Of a stretch of 64,000 nucleotides of DNA, positions 17,525-26,104 are shown in pieces (the first letter of the stretch is position 1; the number at the start of each line of letters is the position of its first letter). The position numbers were made by a program, and so were the translations under genes. Source of the stretch: Sphingobium terrigena. Its GTDB lineage: Bacteria > Pseudomonadota > Alphaproteobacteria > Sphingomonadales > Sphingomonadaceae. The notes beneath the pieces are model-generated. The model was not told where the DNA came from, searched no databases, and worked only from the letters and a program-made list of their open reading frames with translations. The stretch covers positions 268,911-332,910 of the forward strand of contig NZ_QVRA01000002.1 in NCBI RefSeq assembly GCF_003591655.1. Direction: 5' to 3'.

Positions 17525-18364
17525 ATGATGCGGGGCGGGAAAACGGCTTTTATTGCGGCGGCACTGATGCTGGCCTCCTGCGCTTCGGGCGTGCGGGAGC
17601 GGATATATAAAGCCGACGCTACGCCGATCAGCGTGGCGCAATGGACCAAGGCACCGCCCCAGTCGCTGCCGGTGCGGACGGAGGATGGGCTGGCGCTGAC
17701 CGGCTATTATTGGCCGGGCGATCCGGACGATCCCGATATCATTCTCTTCTTCCATGGCCGCGGATCGAACCAGGGGGTGGCGGCGCGCTATGCCGAACAT
17801 CTGACCGGGCGCGGCGATCATGTCATCGTCGTCTCCTATCGCGGCTTCGGCGGCAATCCGGGCAGTCCGACGCAGGCCGGGCTGATGGCCGATGGCCGCG
17901 CCTTCGTGGCGCGGGCGCGAGAACTCATCGGACCGGACTCGCATGTCTTTCTGGTCGGCCATTCGCTGGGTGGGGCGGTGGCGTTGCATGTCGGGGCGAC
18001 CGTGCCAGTGACGGGCGTGGTCACGCTATCGACCTTCGACAAGCTGGAGGAATCAGCCCCCGGTGGTGTCGGGCTGCTGCTGCCCGACAAATGGAATAAT
18101 CTGGACGCGGCAACCAAGATTCATGCGCCGCTCGTCATGATGCTGGGCACCGCCGATGACCGGGTGGAGCTAAGCCAAGCCGACGCGCTGTTCGCCGCCG
18201 CTGGCAAGCCCACCACCCTGCTGACCGTGCCGGGCGCGGGCCATAATCCCGACATGAGCCAGCTTGGCCCGCTGGTGAGCGAAGCGGTCGGTGCGATCGA
18301 TTCGGGCGCAATGGCGGCCTATCCCACGGCGCTGCCCGCAGGCTGGAGCGTGCGCCGCAAATAA
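17525..18364 (+). CDS. alpha/beta-hydrolase lipoprotein
   Basis: About 279-residue alpha/beta hydrolase. The lipoprotein signal is TAFIAAALMLASC (lipobox LASC). The oxyanion-region motif is ILFFHGRGSN, the nucleophile elbow is GHSLGGAVAL (Ser), and the catalytic His is in PGAGHNPDMSQ; the Asp is probably in LGTADDRVEL. It may act in the periplasm as an esterase or peptidase; the substrate is unknown. Starts at 17516, 17525 and 17528 are all possible and differ only before the signal peptide. It is divergent from the Anbu operon. Confidence 0.85.
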   Translation: MMRGGKTAFIAAALMLASCASGVRERIYKADATPISVAQWTKAPPQSLPVRTEDGLALTGYYWPGDPDDPDIILFFHGRGSNQGVAARYAEHLTGRGDHVIVVSYRGFGGNPGSPTQAGLMADGRAFVARARELIGPDSHVFLVGHSLGGAVALHVGATVPVTGVVTLSTFDKLEESAPGGVGLLLPDKWNNLDAATKIHAPLVMMLGTADDRVELSQADALFAAAGKPTTLLTVPGAGHNPDMSQLGPLVSEAVGAIDSGAMAAYPTALPAGWSVRRK

Positions 18365-18461
18365 GTTGCCTGCCACCCGCATTACCCCCGTTGACCGACC
18401 CGCCCCCGCTGCGTATAGCGCCGCCTCACCGCAGGGCGACACGCCCCGCGCGGCCCCATGG

Positions 18462-18538
18462 GGCGGAGTAGCTCAGCTGGTTAGAGCAGCGGAATCATAA
18501 TCCGCGTGTCGGGGGTTCAAGTCCCTCCTCCGCTACCA
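18462..18538 (+). tRNA. tRNA-Met (anticodon CAT)
   Basis: 77 bases with encoded CCA. Acceptor GGCGGAG pairs with CTCCGCT (G1-U72 wobble). The D-arm contains AGCTCAGCTGGTTAGAGC. The anticodon stem GCGGA/TCCGC encloses the loop ATCATAA, giving anticodon CAT. The T-arm is GGGGGTTCAAGTCCCTC. Elongator Met is most likely; an Ile2 tRNA (lysidine-modified CAT) cannot be excluded by eye. Its 3' end is the attachment site of the neighbouring island. Confidence 0.93.
18525..18538 (+). repeat. attachment site att (tRNA side)
   Basis: The sequence CTCCTCCGCTACCA is the last 14 bases of the tRNA-Met gene, covering the acceptor 3' strand and CCA. It is repeated in the same orientation at 45771-45784. This is the usual target segment of P4-type tyrosine integrases. 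Confidence 0.85.
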
Positions 18539-18850
18539 GTCAAGGGGTTTATCGTGTTGTTTTGACATGATAAACCCCAGACCCCAATCAGAAAAAGCCA
18601 CATTTGTTCCCACTTTTCAATTGCGCCGCCATGGCATGATTCGGAACAGAATGGGATGCAACCTGGCTTTTCCTTTGGCGGCCGTTAAGCTTGGGCTGTG
18701 TGGAATAGGAAAATAGCCAACCTGATTGCCGTGCAAAAAGTGGCGGATGGACCGCTTTATGAATAGAGGTCGAGATAAGTCGAGATAAGCGGAGAAGGCA
18801 TGGGTCACCATGCGAATCACGGAATTCGGCCTACGCGCAGCACATCAATA
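18539..18850. other. non-coding island end with hairpin and repeats
   Basis: No gene is visible in these 312 bases. A perfect 10-base-pair hairpin (GGGGTTTATC / GATAAACCCC, 18544-18578, 15-base loop) follows the tRNA. TGTTCCCAC at 18605-18613 matches motifs near the other end of the island and may be an integrase arm site. A tandem 10-base repeat (CGAGATAAGT/CGAGATAAGC) is at about 18771-18790. This is the left recombination end of the island and the 3' flank of the defence operon. Confidence 0.5.
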
Positions 18851-20362
18851 TCAAGTGATTTGAAAGAACATTTCATCGATCCTGCACGCAGCTTTAAAAA
18901 CGGAGCTGAGTGCGTTGCTGTCAGCCCCAGCCAAATCGTGGCAGTGCCTCAAGGCGGCCAATGCATGAGTCAGCGACATTCTGGTTTTCGAGATTGAACA
19001 GATGGCCTGACAGAAGGTCACGACATCTTCTAGCTTAGTGGGTACCTTGGCCGTCCCCTGTTCGAGACCGAATGCCACGCTACGGGCTTTTCTCGTCGGC
19101 GAAGAGGTGTGCGCCTTTTCCTTGCCAGAAAGGCGCGCGACAACGGTTTTCTTTTTCTCCTTTTGTGAGGTGGCAAGCGCCGTTACCTCATCCATCATCG
19201 CCGATGGAGTAAGGTTCGCTTGATTAGTGAAGTAGAACAACGGGAGCCATTTGCGTGGCTGCGACACGGCAGCAAGCACATATTCCCTTGGATTTGTAAC
19301 GGTTTCTTGGGCAAGGAATGCTTCGAGAATCCGCTCCTGTGAAATTGCCTTATCGATATGCTTCTCGGCTAGCAGCGACTGGACGTTGACTGCCTTCACC
19401 TCGCCCACCAGTTTAAGCGTGGGCGCTCCATCCACCTCGTCGAAATGACCTTCACGAATGAAGTTGATGCCCTTTGCCAGTTCCTCGTCGATCAGGATTT
19501 CACGGCCATCAGCATCAAGGACATTTTTGTCAGTATCGAGGATCAATGCATTAGCGGTTCCAACCGTGGCAAGTTTGCCTGCTGCGCTAGCCAGCGCGAG
19601 TTGCGCTTTCCGATCGCGCTCGGCCAGCAACTCCCGCAAATCGGTAAATTTGATGCGCGCTGACTGGCCCGCGTAGCGAAAGAGGATCTCCCCCTCCTTC
19701 AACTTGTCGCCGTCATCCTTGCATACGATCACAGGCTTGTGCGGGTGCTGCTCCACATGGATGAATCCGACCCTTTTTCGGTCCAGGTCGATCACTTCCT
19801 TCGTCGTGATAACCGGCGTGGGCGCAAGGTGGACCTTTACCTTGTCCATCAGTTTAGCAACATCGAAATTCGCAAAATCATCGCTTATGCCAACGACTTT
19901 GCAATCACTGTTGGACACTCCAACAAACAGGTATCCACCCCGGTTGTTCGACATGGCTGCTATGGCGCATAAGACAGCCGAGAGCTTCTTTGGGTCGAAC
20001 TCCTTTTTGCACTCGTGCTGGTCCGTTTCGCCGTCTTTCAGCCTCCACGAATTGTCTTCGAGTTTCTCGAAAAGTGCCCGCGCTCGCTCTGCTCTTGATG
20101 GCTCTGTGGCGGGTGCTGGTCCGCTTATGACTGCCCCGATTTCAGCAGCCTTAAAAGACGCAAGAAATGCGTCGAGCGCCAAATTCTCTGCCTTTGGAAC
20201 CTCGGGACCGTAGCTGCCGTCGCGAATCCCCGTGATCCGCCCACTGTTGACCGGGCGATCCTGACGGTTGAAATAAAACTGAATATCCCGGTTTTTCATG
20301 CCGCGCCCGAGCATGGCTTTAATCAGTCCTATCTCCTCATCGTGGATGCTGCGCTTCGCCAT
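18851..20362 (-). CDS. AlbA_2 (Schlafen-type) putative DNA/RNA-binding protein
   Basis: 503 residues. The middle part (about 100-260) has AlbA_2/Schlafen-AAA features: E-x-K-K in HECKKEFDPKKLSAVLCAIAAMSNNRGGYLFVGVSNSD, then VGFIHVEQHPHKPVIVCKD and EILFRYAGQSARI. The N-terminus (~1-60) reads like a helix-turn-helix (IKAMLGRGMKNRDIQFYFNRQDRPVNSGRITGIRDG). The C-terminal 200 residues are unassigned, with a basic Ser/Lys patch around LSGKEKAHTSSPTRKARS. AlbA_2 proteins occur in defence islands, some with nuclease or nucleotide-binding roles. It is the last gene of a six-gene operon, 3 bases after the helicase stop. Confidence 0.75.
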   Translation of the reverse strand: MAKRSIHDEEIGLIKAMLGRGMKNRDIQFYFNRQDRPVNSGRITGIRDGSYGPEVPKAENLALDAFLASFKAAEIGAVISGPAPATEPSRAERARALFEKLEDNSWRLKDGETDQHECKKEFDPKKLSAVLCAIAAMSNNRGGYLFVGVSNSDCKVVGISDDFANFDVAKLMDKVKVHLAPTPVITTKEVIDLDRKRVGFIHVEQHPHKPVIVCKDDGDKLKEGEILFRYAGQSARIKFTDLRELLAERDRKAQLALASAAGKLATVGTANALILDTDKNVLDADGREILIDEELAKGINFIREGHFDEVDGAPTLKLVGEVKAVNVQSLLAEKHIDKAISQERILEAFLAQETVTNPREYVLAAVSQPRKWLPLFYFTNQANLTPSAMMDEVTALATSQKEKKKTVVARLSGKEKAHTSSPTRKARSVAFGLEQGTAKVPTKLEDVVTFCQAICSISKTRMSLTHALAALRHCHDLAGADSNALSSVFKAACRIDEMFFQIT

Positions 20363-20365
20363 CCG

Positions 20366-22456
20366 CTACTCCCGTGAAACACGGATATCGCCGAGGAACT
20401 CGGAGACGGGCTTGGTCCCACTGATATGCAACCTGTCGCGTGCGCGGGTGCAAGCCACATAAAACAGGTGCCGCTCCGTTTCGAAGACTTCGCGTAGTTC
20501 GTCTTCGTCGGTCGCATCATCCACGCGCGATTGGAGCGGGAGGGCCTCGTCGTCACACGCCATGACCGCGACCGCCTTGAATTCCAGGCCCTTGGCGAGA
20601 TGCATCGTCCCGATCGAAACGCAGTCCCCGAAATCTTCGGCGCGCTCGGTCAACTGTCGGGCTTCCAGACCGGCGGCTGTGACAGCAGCGCGAGCGCGTG
20701 ACAGGAGATCGCCAGATCGGACGAACAGGCCCATCTCGGACGCCGCAATGCCGTCTTCGCTTGCTGCGCGCAGGAACGCGGCGACCGCCTCAGTTTCGGC
20801 ATCCTGATCGGAGCAAAGCGCCACAACCGGTGATGGCCCCTCGAAAACCGATTGCGCGCTGCGCCTGTCATCTTCCAGCCCATCGGCATCGCGCACTGTG
20901 GGTGGCAACAGATGGTCGGCGGCCTCTCTGATCTGGCGTGATGTGCGGTAGTTGATCCTGAGCATCGCCGATCGACCACGCACATCAACGCCGAGCGCCT
21001 TCCAAGAAAATGGTTGCTGGAAAATGCGCTGCCCAAGGTCACCCGCGAAGAACAAGGCGTTCGGCCCCGATGCAAGCGCCGCCAGCATCCGAAGCTGCGC
21101 CACGCCCAAATCCTGCGCTTCATCGACGATGATGTGGGTGAAGGGCTTTTCGACCTTGCTCCTGTATTCACGCTCAACGGCGGCGAACATCTGTGGAATT
21201 GTCACCATGCCGCGTGCCGACAAAGCTGCCCGCACCGCTTCAAAGATCGGCCATAAAGTCTCGCGCTGGCGCGTGCCGAGGCGATTGCGCCGACCGATGC
21301 GCGGCACATCGGCATAGTCCGCAAGACTGGTGATGCCCCAGCCATCCACCACATGCCGCCATTCCGAAGCGACGAAGCGCAATGGCAAGCCGGTAAAGTC
21401 CGCCGCCTTCATTTGCGCCTCTATCAGCGCCTGTTGTGCATCGTCGGTAGCGATTGAGGCCCGGCGTCCCGTCGATAGCTGGAAGAGTTCTGAGGCCGTG
21501 TCATCAAACGACGCGACTGTCACCCGGTCCAGCGCCGCCCGATCCCCCGACAGCAACATTGCCAGTTTTGGTTGCAGCGCATTGGCCAGCGGGCGCGAAA
21601 ATGTCGTGAGCAATACGCGGGCATTCGGATCGCTGCGCACGGCCCGTGCGGCACGATGCAGGGCGACAATGGTCTTGCCCGTCCCTGCCGTCCCTGTGAC
21701 CCGTGCAGGGCCGCTATAGTCACGTTCGACCACCGCACGTTGCGACGGGTGCAGGAACACGCTCCACTTGTCCCACGGATAATCCAAAGCGAGGCGAAGC
21801 GCGTCCTCGCTTTCCACAGTCTGCACGCGACGCAACGTATCGGGATGCGCGAACGGCTCGACCGATATCGGTGCGGGCGTTGGCAGCCGTCCTGTGGCCG
21901 CATAGTCGAGTAAGGCTTCCGCGACCTCTGCGGGAACGCGATCACTCATCTGGAAGAAGCGATCTTCAGTCCAGCTTCGGATATCCGCCAGCCAATCCTC
22001 CGGCGTGCCGATGTTCAGCAAGTCATCGTCGGATAATGCCGCAAAGATCGCCGGAGCCTCGACCGCTGGCGCTTCAATGAACGGCTCGGGAACCGATGAT
22101 GCGAATAGCGGCCCGATTTCCTCGATCCGCTCATGCACCTCGACAATCTGGATTGCTCCTGTGCGCGGGTGCGCCTCGATCCGGCGACGCTCGGCCCACG
22201 CATAGGCCTTATCGTGGTGATCGACATAGGCGATGAGCAAGCTGTCGTCGGTCTTGTGGACTATCAGCCGCAGGTCGCGCGTCACCCGTACCGACCAGAA
22301 ATTAGCATCCTTGGATCGTTCGATGCGGTGGAACGACAACCCCTTGCCGGCGGGATCGATCTGCAAATCGACCACGGTTGCCTTCGCCGCCTTGCTCTCT
22401 TGAGCGGGCAACCGCGCCAGTGCGGCGGTGAAGGTATCGGCAAGGTGGAACTTCAT
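20366..22456 (-). CDS. RelE/ParE-like domain fused to UvrD-family helicase
   Basis: 696 residues. Residues ~1-90 resemble a RelE/ParE-superfamily toxin fold: FHRIERSKDANFWSVRVTRDLRLIVHKTDDSLLIAYVDHHDKAYAWAERR has the usual order of strand, basic strand and a terminal HHDKAY. A linker follows to about 230. The superfamily-1 helicase begins with FLHPSQRAVV and Walker A GTAGTGKT (255-262), with Walker B IIVDEAQDLGV, motif III-like FAGDLGQRIFQ, motif IV RINYRTSRQIR, motif V TMHLAKGLEFKAVAV and motif VI YVACTRARDRL. All core ATPase motifs are intact. Its ATG overlaps the zinc-ribbon gene by 4 bases. Whether the RelE part still cleaves RNA cannot be told. Confidence 0.8.
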   Translation of the reverse strand: MKFHLADTFTAALARLPAQESKAAKATVVDLQIDPAGKGLSFHRIERSKDANFWSVRVTRDLRLIVHKTDDSLLIAYVDHHDKAYAWAERRRIEAHPRTGAIQIVEVHERIEEIGPLFASSVPEPFIEAPAVEAPAIFAALSDDDLLNIGTPEDWLADIRSWTEDRFFQMSDRVPAEVAEALLDYAATGRLPTPAPISVEPFAHPDTLRRVQTVESEDALRLALDYPWDKWSVFLHPSQRAVVERDYSGPARVTGTAGTGKTIVALHRAARAVRSDPNARVLLTTFSRPLANALQPKLAMLLSGDRAALDRVTVASFDDTASELFQLSTGRRASIATDDAQQALIEAQMKAADFTGLPLRFVASEWRHVVDGWGITSLADYADVPRIGRRNRLGTRQRETLWPIFEAVRAALSARGMVTIPQMFAAVEREYRSKVEKPFTHIIVDEAQDLGVAQLRMLAALASGPNALFFAGDLGQRIFQQPFSWKALGVDVRGRSAMLRINYRTSRQIREAADHLLPPTVRDADGLEDDRRSAQSVFEGPSPVVALCSDQDAETEAVAAFLRAASEDGIAASEMGLFVRSGDLLSRARAAVTAAGLEARQLTERAEDFGDCVSIGTMHLAKGLEFKAVAVMACDDEALPLQSRVDDATDEDELREVFETERHLFYVACTRARDRLHISGTKPVSEFLGDIRVSRE

Positions 22457-23211
22457 TTCCGCCGCTTCTTTCTGCGGGCTTTGCGCCTCCGCGTCGATGA
22501 TACTGCCTTGGACCTCTTGCGCTCAATCTCGACCTTTTGAGGGGCAAACTCCGCAAAGCTGAAAAACGACATCTTATCGCCCAGCAGATACAAGGTCTCG
22601 CCCACGGTCGGCAGGTCGGCTCGCCCTGCCGTTGAAAATCGGATCGATTTGTTGGTTGGATCAGAGGCGTTGTTCACTACGAAATAAGCGATCTCGTCCC
22701 GCATCGCGCATCGCTTCACCGTGCAGCGATCCCAGCCATCAATTGTGCGCGCGGGCACCGCATATTCGCCATCGCTACCAGTATCGTTGGGCGTTGCATC
22801 TGCCTCAATCGGACCAGTTTGTATTGTCCGCCTTGTTATGCTCACAACGATCTTCGGCCTTTGGCCTAGACCCTCTGCCCGGACAGGATCATTGTCTGTG
22901 CATGGATGCTTAGGCCATGGTGGGCCAAGATCGTCGAAATAGACGCGGCTCCCGAAATCATTCTGATAGAAAAACACCTGAGCACCGCAGACCGGGCAGG
23001 TTGCGTTTGGAACAGTGAAAGAAGCACGGCTGCCATCTGAAATGAGACGGGCGATAGGTTGGGGCGATGGGCGAGGCGATGGCGGCGGCGGGGGTGGTGG
23101 CGAGTAATATATCCCGCCCCAATCATCGCGATCCACCGTGTGGCCACTAACCCAATAGGTCGTGCCATACATGTTGGTTCGCCAATGTCCGGAGCGGTGA
23201 AAACGGCTCAC
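22453..23211 (-). CDS. proline-rich zinc-ribbon-like protein of the restriction operon
   Basis: About 252 residues from a GTG start two bases after the methyltransferase stop; an ATG 13 codons later (23172) is the alternative. The N-terminus (SGHWRT...GTTYWVSGHTVDRDDW) is followed by a run of prolines (YYSPPPPPPPSPRPSPQP). Next comes a metal-binding-like centre CPVCGAQVFFYQNDFGSRVYFDDLGPPWPKHPC, with CxxC plus His/Cys. The C-terminus is very basic (TRRRKARRKKRRK), fitting nucleic-acid binding. I cannot assign it to a named family. Overlapping genes on both sides suggest it works with the restriction or helicase proteins. Confidence 0.7.
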   Translation of the reverse strand: MSRFHRSGHWRTNMYGTTYWVSGHTVDRDDWGGIYYSPPPPPPPSPRPSPQPIARLISDGSRASFTVPNATCPVCGAQVFFYQNDFGSRVYFDDLGPPWPKHPCTDNDPVRAEGLGQRPKIVVSITRRTIQTGPIEADATPNDTGSDGEYAVPARTIDGWDRCTVKRCAMRDEIAYFVVNNASDPTNKSIRFSTAGRADLPTVGETLYLLGDKMSFFSFAEFAPQKVEIERKRSKAVSSTRRRKARRKKRRK

Positions 23212-23212
23212 T

Positions 23213-26104
23213 TTACACCCCGAACACCTTCATCACTTCATCGCCAAAGTGATTGATGACCTTCACCGCGATCCGGCCTGTATCGGGCCGGTCGAACGGG
23301 CGTGACGTGGCGCGGTTGAGGGTAGCCCATGCTTCCTCGTCGATTTCGGCTTTCAGGGCGTTCTTCAACTGCTTGTAGGGTTCGTTCGCGCCGAGAAAAT
23401 AGGCGTGGCGGACGAAGAAACTTTCCTCGTTATAGGCCGTGTCGATGAACCACGCGGCGATGCCCTTCACGTCGTTGGAGCGGACTTCGCCGGTGTTGGG
23501 ATCGTAGATATCGACGCCGTTGACCCGCACCGTGATGCAGCCATCGGCTTCGTCGAGAATGTCGATATCGGGTTCGCCGAAGACGGTGAACAGGTTGCCC
23601 TTGCCGGTATTCTTGAGTTCACCCGCCATGTGCAGATCCGGGTTCATCTTGGCCTTGAGGATTGGCAGCGGGCCAAGCCGCGTGAGTTCCGAGGCGTGGG
23701 CATCGAAGGAAAAGGCGGTGGCGATCAACACGTCGAAGCGGCTTTCGGCAGCTTCGCGGGCAGCAGCGGTCAAATCGATGCGCGACAAGGTGCCGAATTC
23801 CGGGCCGATGAAAATCGCGGCGCGGCGTTCGGTTTCGCCCTCCATGAAGCGCCCTTCCGCGCCGATATAGCCGCGTCCGGCGAAGGGGATAACGCTGGTG
23901 AAGGTGATGCGATCATCGCGGTCGGTCTGATGGACGCCCGCCGTTTTCAAATGCTCGATCACCATCGCCGCGAAGTCGGTTTCGGACGAAGACAGCCGCC
24001 CGCGCTTCTTCTTGCCATCCGCTGCGTCGAGAACGTCGATCAGTTCTTCAGCATCGGCGGGGACGATGCGGTGCGGCGACAGGCTTTCGACCGTGAAGGG
24101 ACCGGCAACGCGAACCCGGTTCGGATCGGCATAAGGCTTGTCGTAAAGATATTCGACGTCCGCCGCCTTGGCGATCGAGGCGTCAGTCTCCTTCTGGAGG
24201 GCAATGCGCGCTTCCCACCAAGAGGCATGGACGCCCACGACATTGCTCGACCAGCCAGCATCGGGTTCCCGAGGGATTTCCCATTCCGCCCAGTTGTTGC
24301 CCGTGAGGCTGTTCAGTTCGGCGCGGCGTGGTTCGAGAACGTCTTGCCACTTGTCCCAGATGACATCGATTTCGCTGTTGTTGGCGATCGATTTGAGCGT
24401 GATGTGGGGCACCCGTTCGTAGACGAAGCCTTGGCGCACATCGCCATAGGTCGGACTATCTGACGGCGGCTTGCCGGTGGCCTCAGCCTCCTTGCGCCGT
24501 CCTTCGGCACTGTCGGCCAGAAGATACCACGGATATCGGGCCGCCATGACCCGCGTGCGTGCCAACGCCAACGCTACGCGACTGGTATCCATCGTGATCC
24601 AGCGGCGGCCCCATTGTTCAGCCACAAATGCCGTGGTGCCCGAGCCGCAGGTTGGGTCAATCACGAGATCGCCGGGATCGGTCGCCATTAATATGCATCG
24701 CTCCACGACTTTGGCTGAGGTTTGAACAACGTATGTCTTGGGGTCTGCATAGCCCGAAATAATGGTATCATCCCAAACGTTGGGAAAGGTCACTACCGGG
24801 AAATCATCTGCATAACGCCGGTAGCGGATGCGCTGCCCTATCCCAACGAGCCGCCGAGCACGCGCCAGTCGAGGCATACCTGCTCGGGATGCCTTCCAAT
24901 GAGTATTGGGCGGCAGATTGTACACCTTTCCGTCCAATGTGATGGGATATGTGCCGGATTCACTCGCGCCTTGGGAGCTAATAGTGTCGGGCATATATCG
25001 GGGATCGCCAAACCCATGCTTGAACCGAATCTGGTCGGAACCTGTATATTGAGAAGATAATAGATCGTCTGATTTTTCCTTGAAGACCCTACGGAACTTC
25101 ATTTTTTTAAAGTCTCGCGCATACCATAGAATAATATCGTATGTATTCTCGATATAAGCCGCTCCACTGCCTGATGTCTTTTTGAAAGAAATTTGGGAAA
25201 TGAAATTCTGTTCTCCGAACACTTCATCCAGTAGCGCGCGAAGGCGATGCACATTTTCGTCACTGATTTGCACGAACATCGAACCACTGTCGGTCAACAA
25301 CTCCCGCATGACGGTCAGGCGATCGCGAAGGTAGGTCAGGTAAGAGTGGATGCCGTCCTTCCACGTATCTCGAAACGCCTTAACCTGTTCTGGTTCGCGA
25401 CTTAGATCGGCCTGCTTACCGTCTTTTACGTCGCGGTTCTGTGTCGACACTTGCCAGTTCGACCCGAACTTGATCCCATAAGGCGGATCGAAGTAGATCG
25501 CCTGCACCTTGCCTTTGAGTGCCTCGCGCTCAGCAAGGCTCGCCATCGCCTGAAGGCTGTCTCCAAGGATCATCCGGTTCGACCAGTGTTGTTCGTGTTG
25601 GTAGAACTCGGTGCGCGCCATCGGGTCGGCAAGGCCGTTGAAATCAGCGAACAGATCGGGCGCGTCGGTATCCGCTTCCTTGGTCGCCTTCGACCGGCGG
25701 ATCAGGTCGTCGATGATCGCCTTGGGGTGCACTTTTTCCTGAATGTAGAGCGGCGGCGCGGTGACGATCAGATCGGACCAGTCCTGCCGGTCCTTGCCGC
25801 GCCAGACGAGCTGGGCATCCCCGATTTCGACCTCGCCGGTTTCGGATAGTTGGGCAACCTGGGCCTTGGTCAGCCGGATACGCGCGCCGTTCCACACGAT
25901 CTGTGGATCAAGGTCGGTATCGCGCTCGCGCGACTCCCCTTCCGCTAATGGACGGGCACGCGGATAGGCGATCGGCGCAAGCGGATCGAGTTCCTCCTGC
26001 ATTGCCGCCAGATCGGCCATTTCAGCGGTCGGGATGTTGCGGCGCGCATCGCGATCATGGGCAAGCGTCGTGACCTGTTTGGGGGCTTTGGGCTTGCGCG
26101 CCAT
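23213..26104 (-). CDS. type III-like adenine-specific DNA methyltransferase (Mod)
   Basis: 963 residues. The beta-class N6A/N4C order is present: catalytic motif IV AIYFDPPYG (DPPY at ~206-209) comes first and the SAM-binding motif I VIDPTCGSGTTAFVAEQWGRRWITMD lies near residue 480. Between them are segments typical of type III Mod proteins (SYLTYLRDRLTVMRELLTDSGSMFVQISDENVHRLRALLDEVFGEQNFI). The region before motif I would include target recognition. The long C-terminal part (~620-963) is unassigned. It shares a TAATG overlap with the DUF3883 gene upstream. It probably methylates adenine in the site recognised by the Res protein. Confidence 0.9.
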   Translation of the reverse strand: MARKPKAPKQVTTLAHDRDARRNIPTAEMADLAAMQEELDPLAPIAYPRARPLAEGESRERDTDLDPQIVWNGARIRLTKAQVAQLSETGEVEIGDAQLVWRGKDRQDWSDLIVTAPPLYIQEKVHPKAIIDDLIRRSKATKEADTDAPDLFADFNGLADPMARTEFYQHEQHWSNRMILGDSLQAMASLAEREALKGKVQAIYFDPPYGIKFGSNWQVSTQNRDVKDGKQADLSREPEQVKAFRDTWKDGIHSYLTYLRDRLTVMRELLTDSGSMFVQISDENVHRLRALLDEVFGEQNFISQISFKKTSGSGAAYIENTYDIILWYARDFKKMKFRRVFKEKSDDLLSSQYTGSDQIRFKHGFGDPRYMPDTISSQGASESGTYPITLDGKVYNLPPNTHWKASRAGMPRLARARRLVGIGQRIRYRRYADDFPVVTFPNVWDDTIISGYADPKTYVVQTSAKVVERCILMATDPGDLVIDPTCGSGTTAFVAEQWGRRWITMDTSRVALALARTRVMAARYPWYLLADSAEGRRKEAEATGKPPSDSPTYGDVRQGFVYERVPHITLKSIANNSEIDVIWDKWQDVLEPRRAELNSLTGNNWAEWEIPREPDAGWSSNVVGVHASWWEARIALQKETDASIAKAADVEYLYDKPYADPNRVRVAGPFTVESLSPHRIVPADAEELIDVLDAADGKKKRGRLSSSETDFAAMVIEHLKTAGVHQTDRDDRITFTSVIPFAGRGYIGAEGRFMEGETERRAAIFIGPEFGTLSRIDLTAAAREAAESRFDVLIATAFSFDAHASELTRLGPLPILKAKMNPDLHMAGELKNTGKGNLFTVFGEPDIDILDEADGCITVRVNGVDIYDPNTGEVRSNDVKGIAAWFIDTAYNEESFFVRHAYFLGANEPYKQLKNALKAEIDEEAWATLNRATSRPFDRPDTGRIAVKVINHFGDEVMKVFGV

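Noticed and set aside
18771-18790. tandem CGAGATAAG repeats as plasmid iterons
   Set aside because: Only two copies and no replication gene in the island.
23085-23110. GGCGGCGGGGGTGGTGGCG tract as a G-quadruplex or repeat
   Set aside because: It is simply the codons of the polyproline linker of the zinc-ribbon protein.
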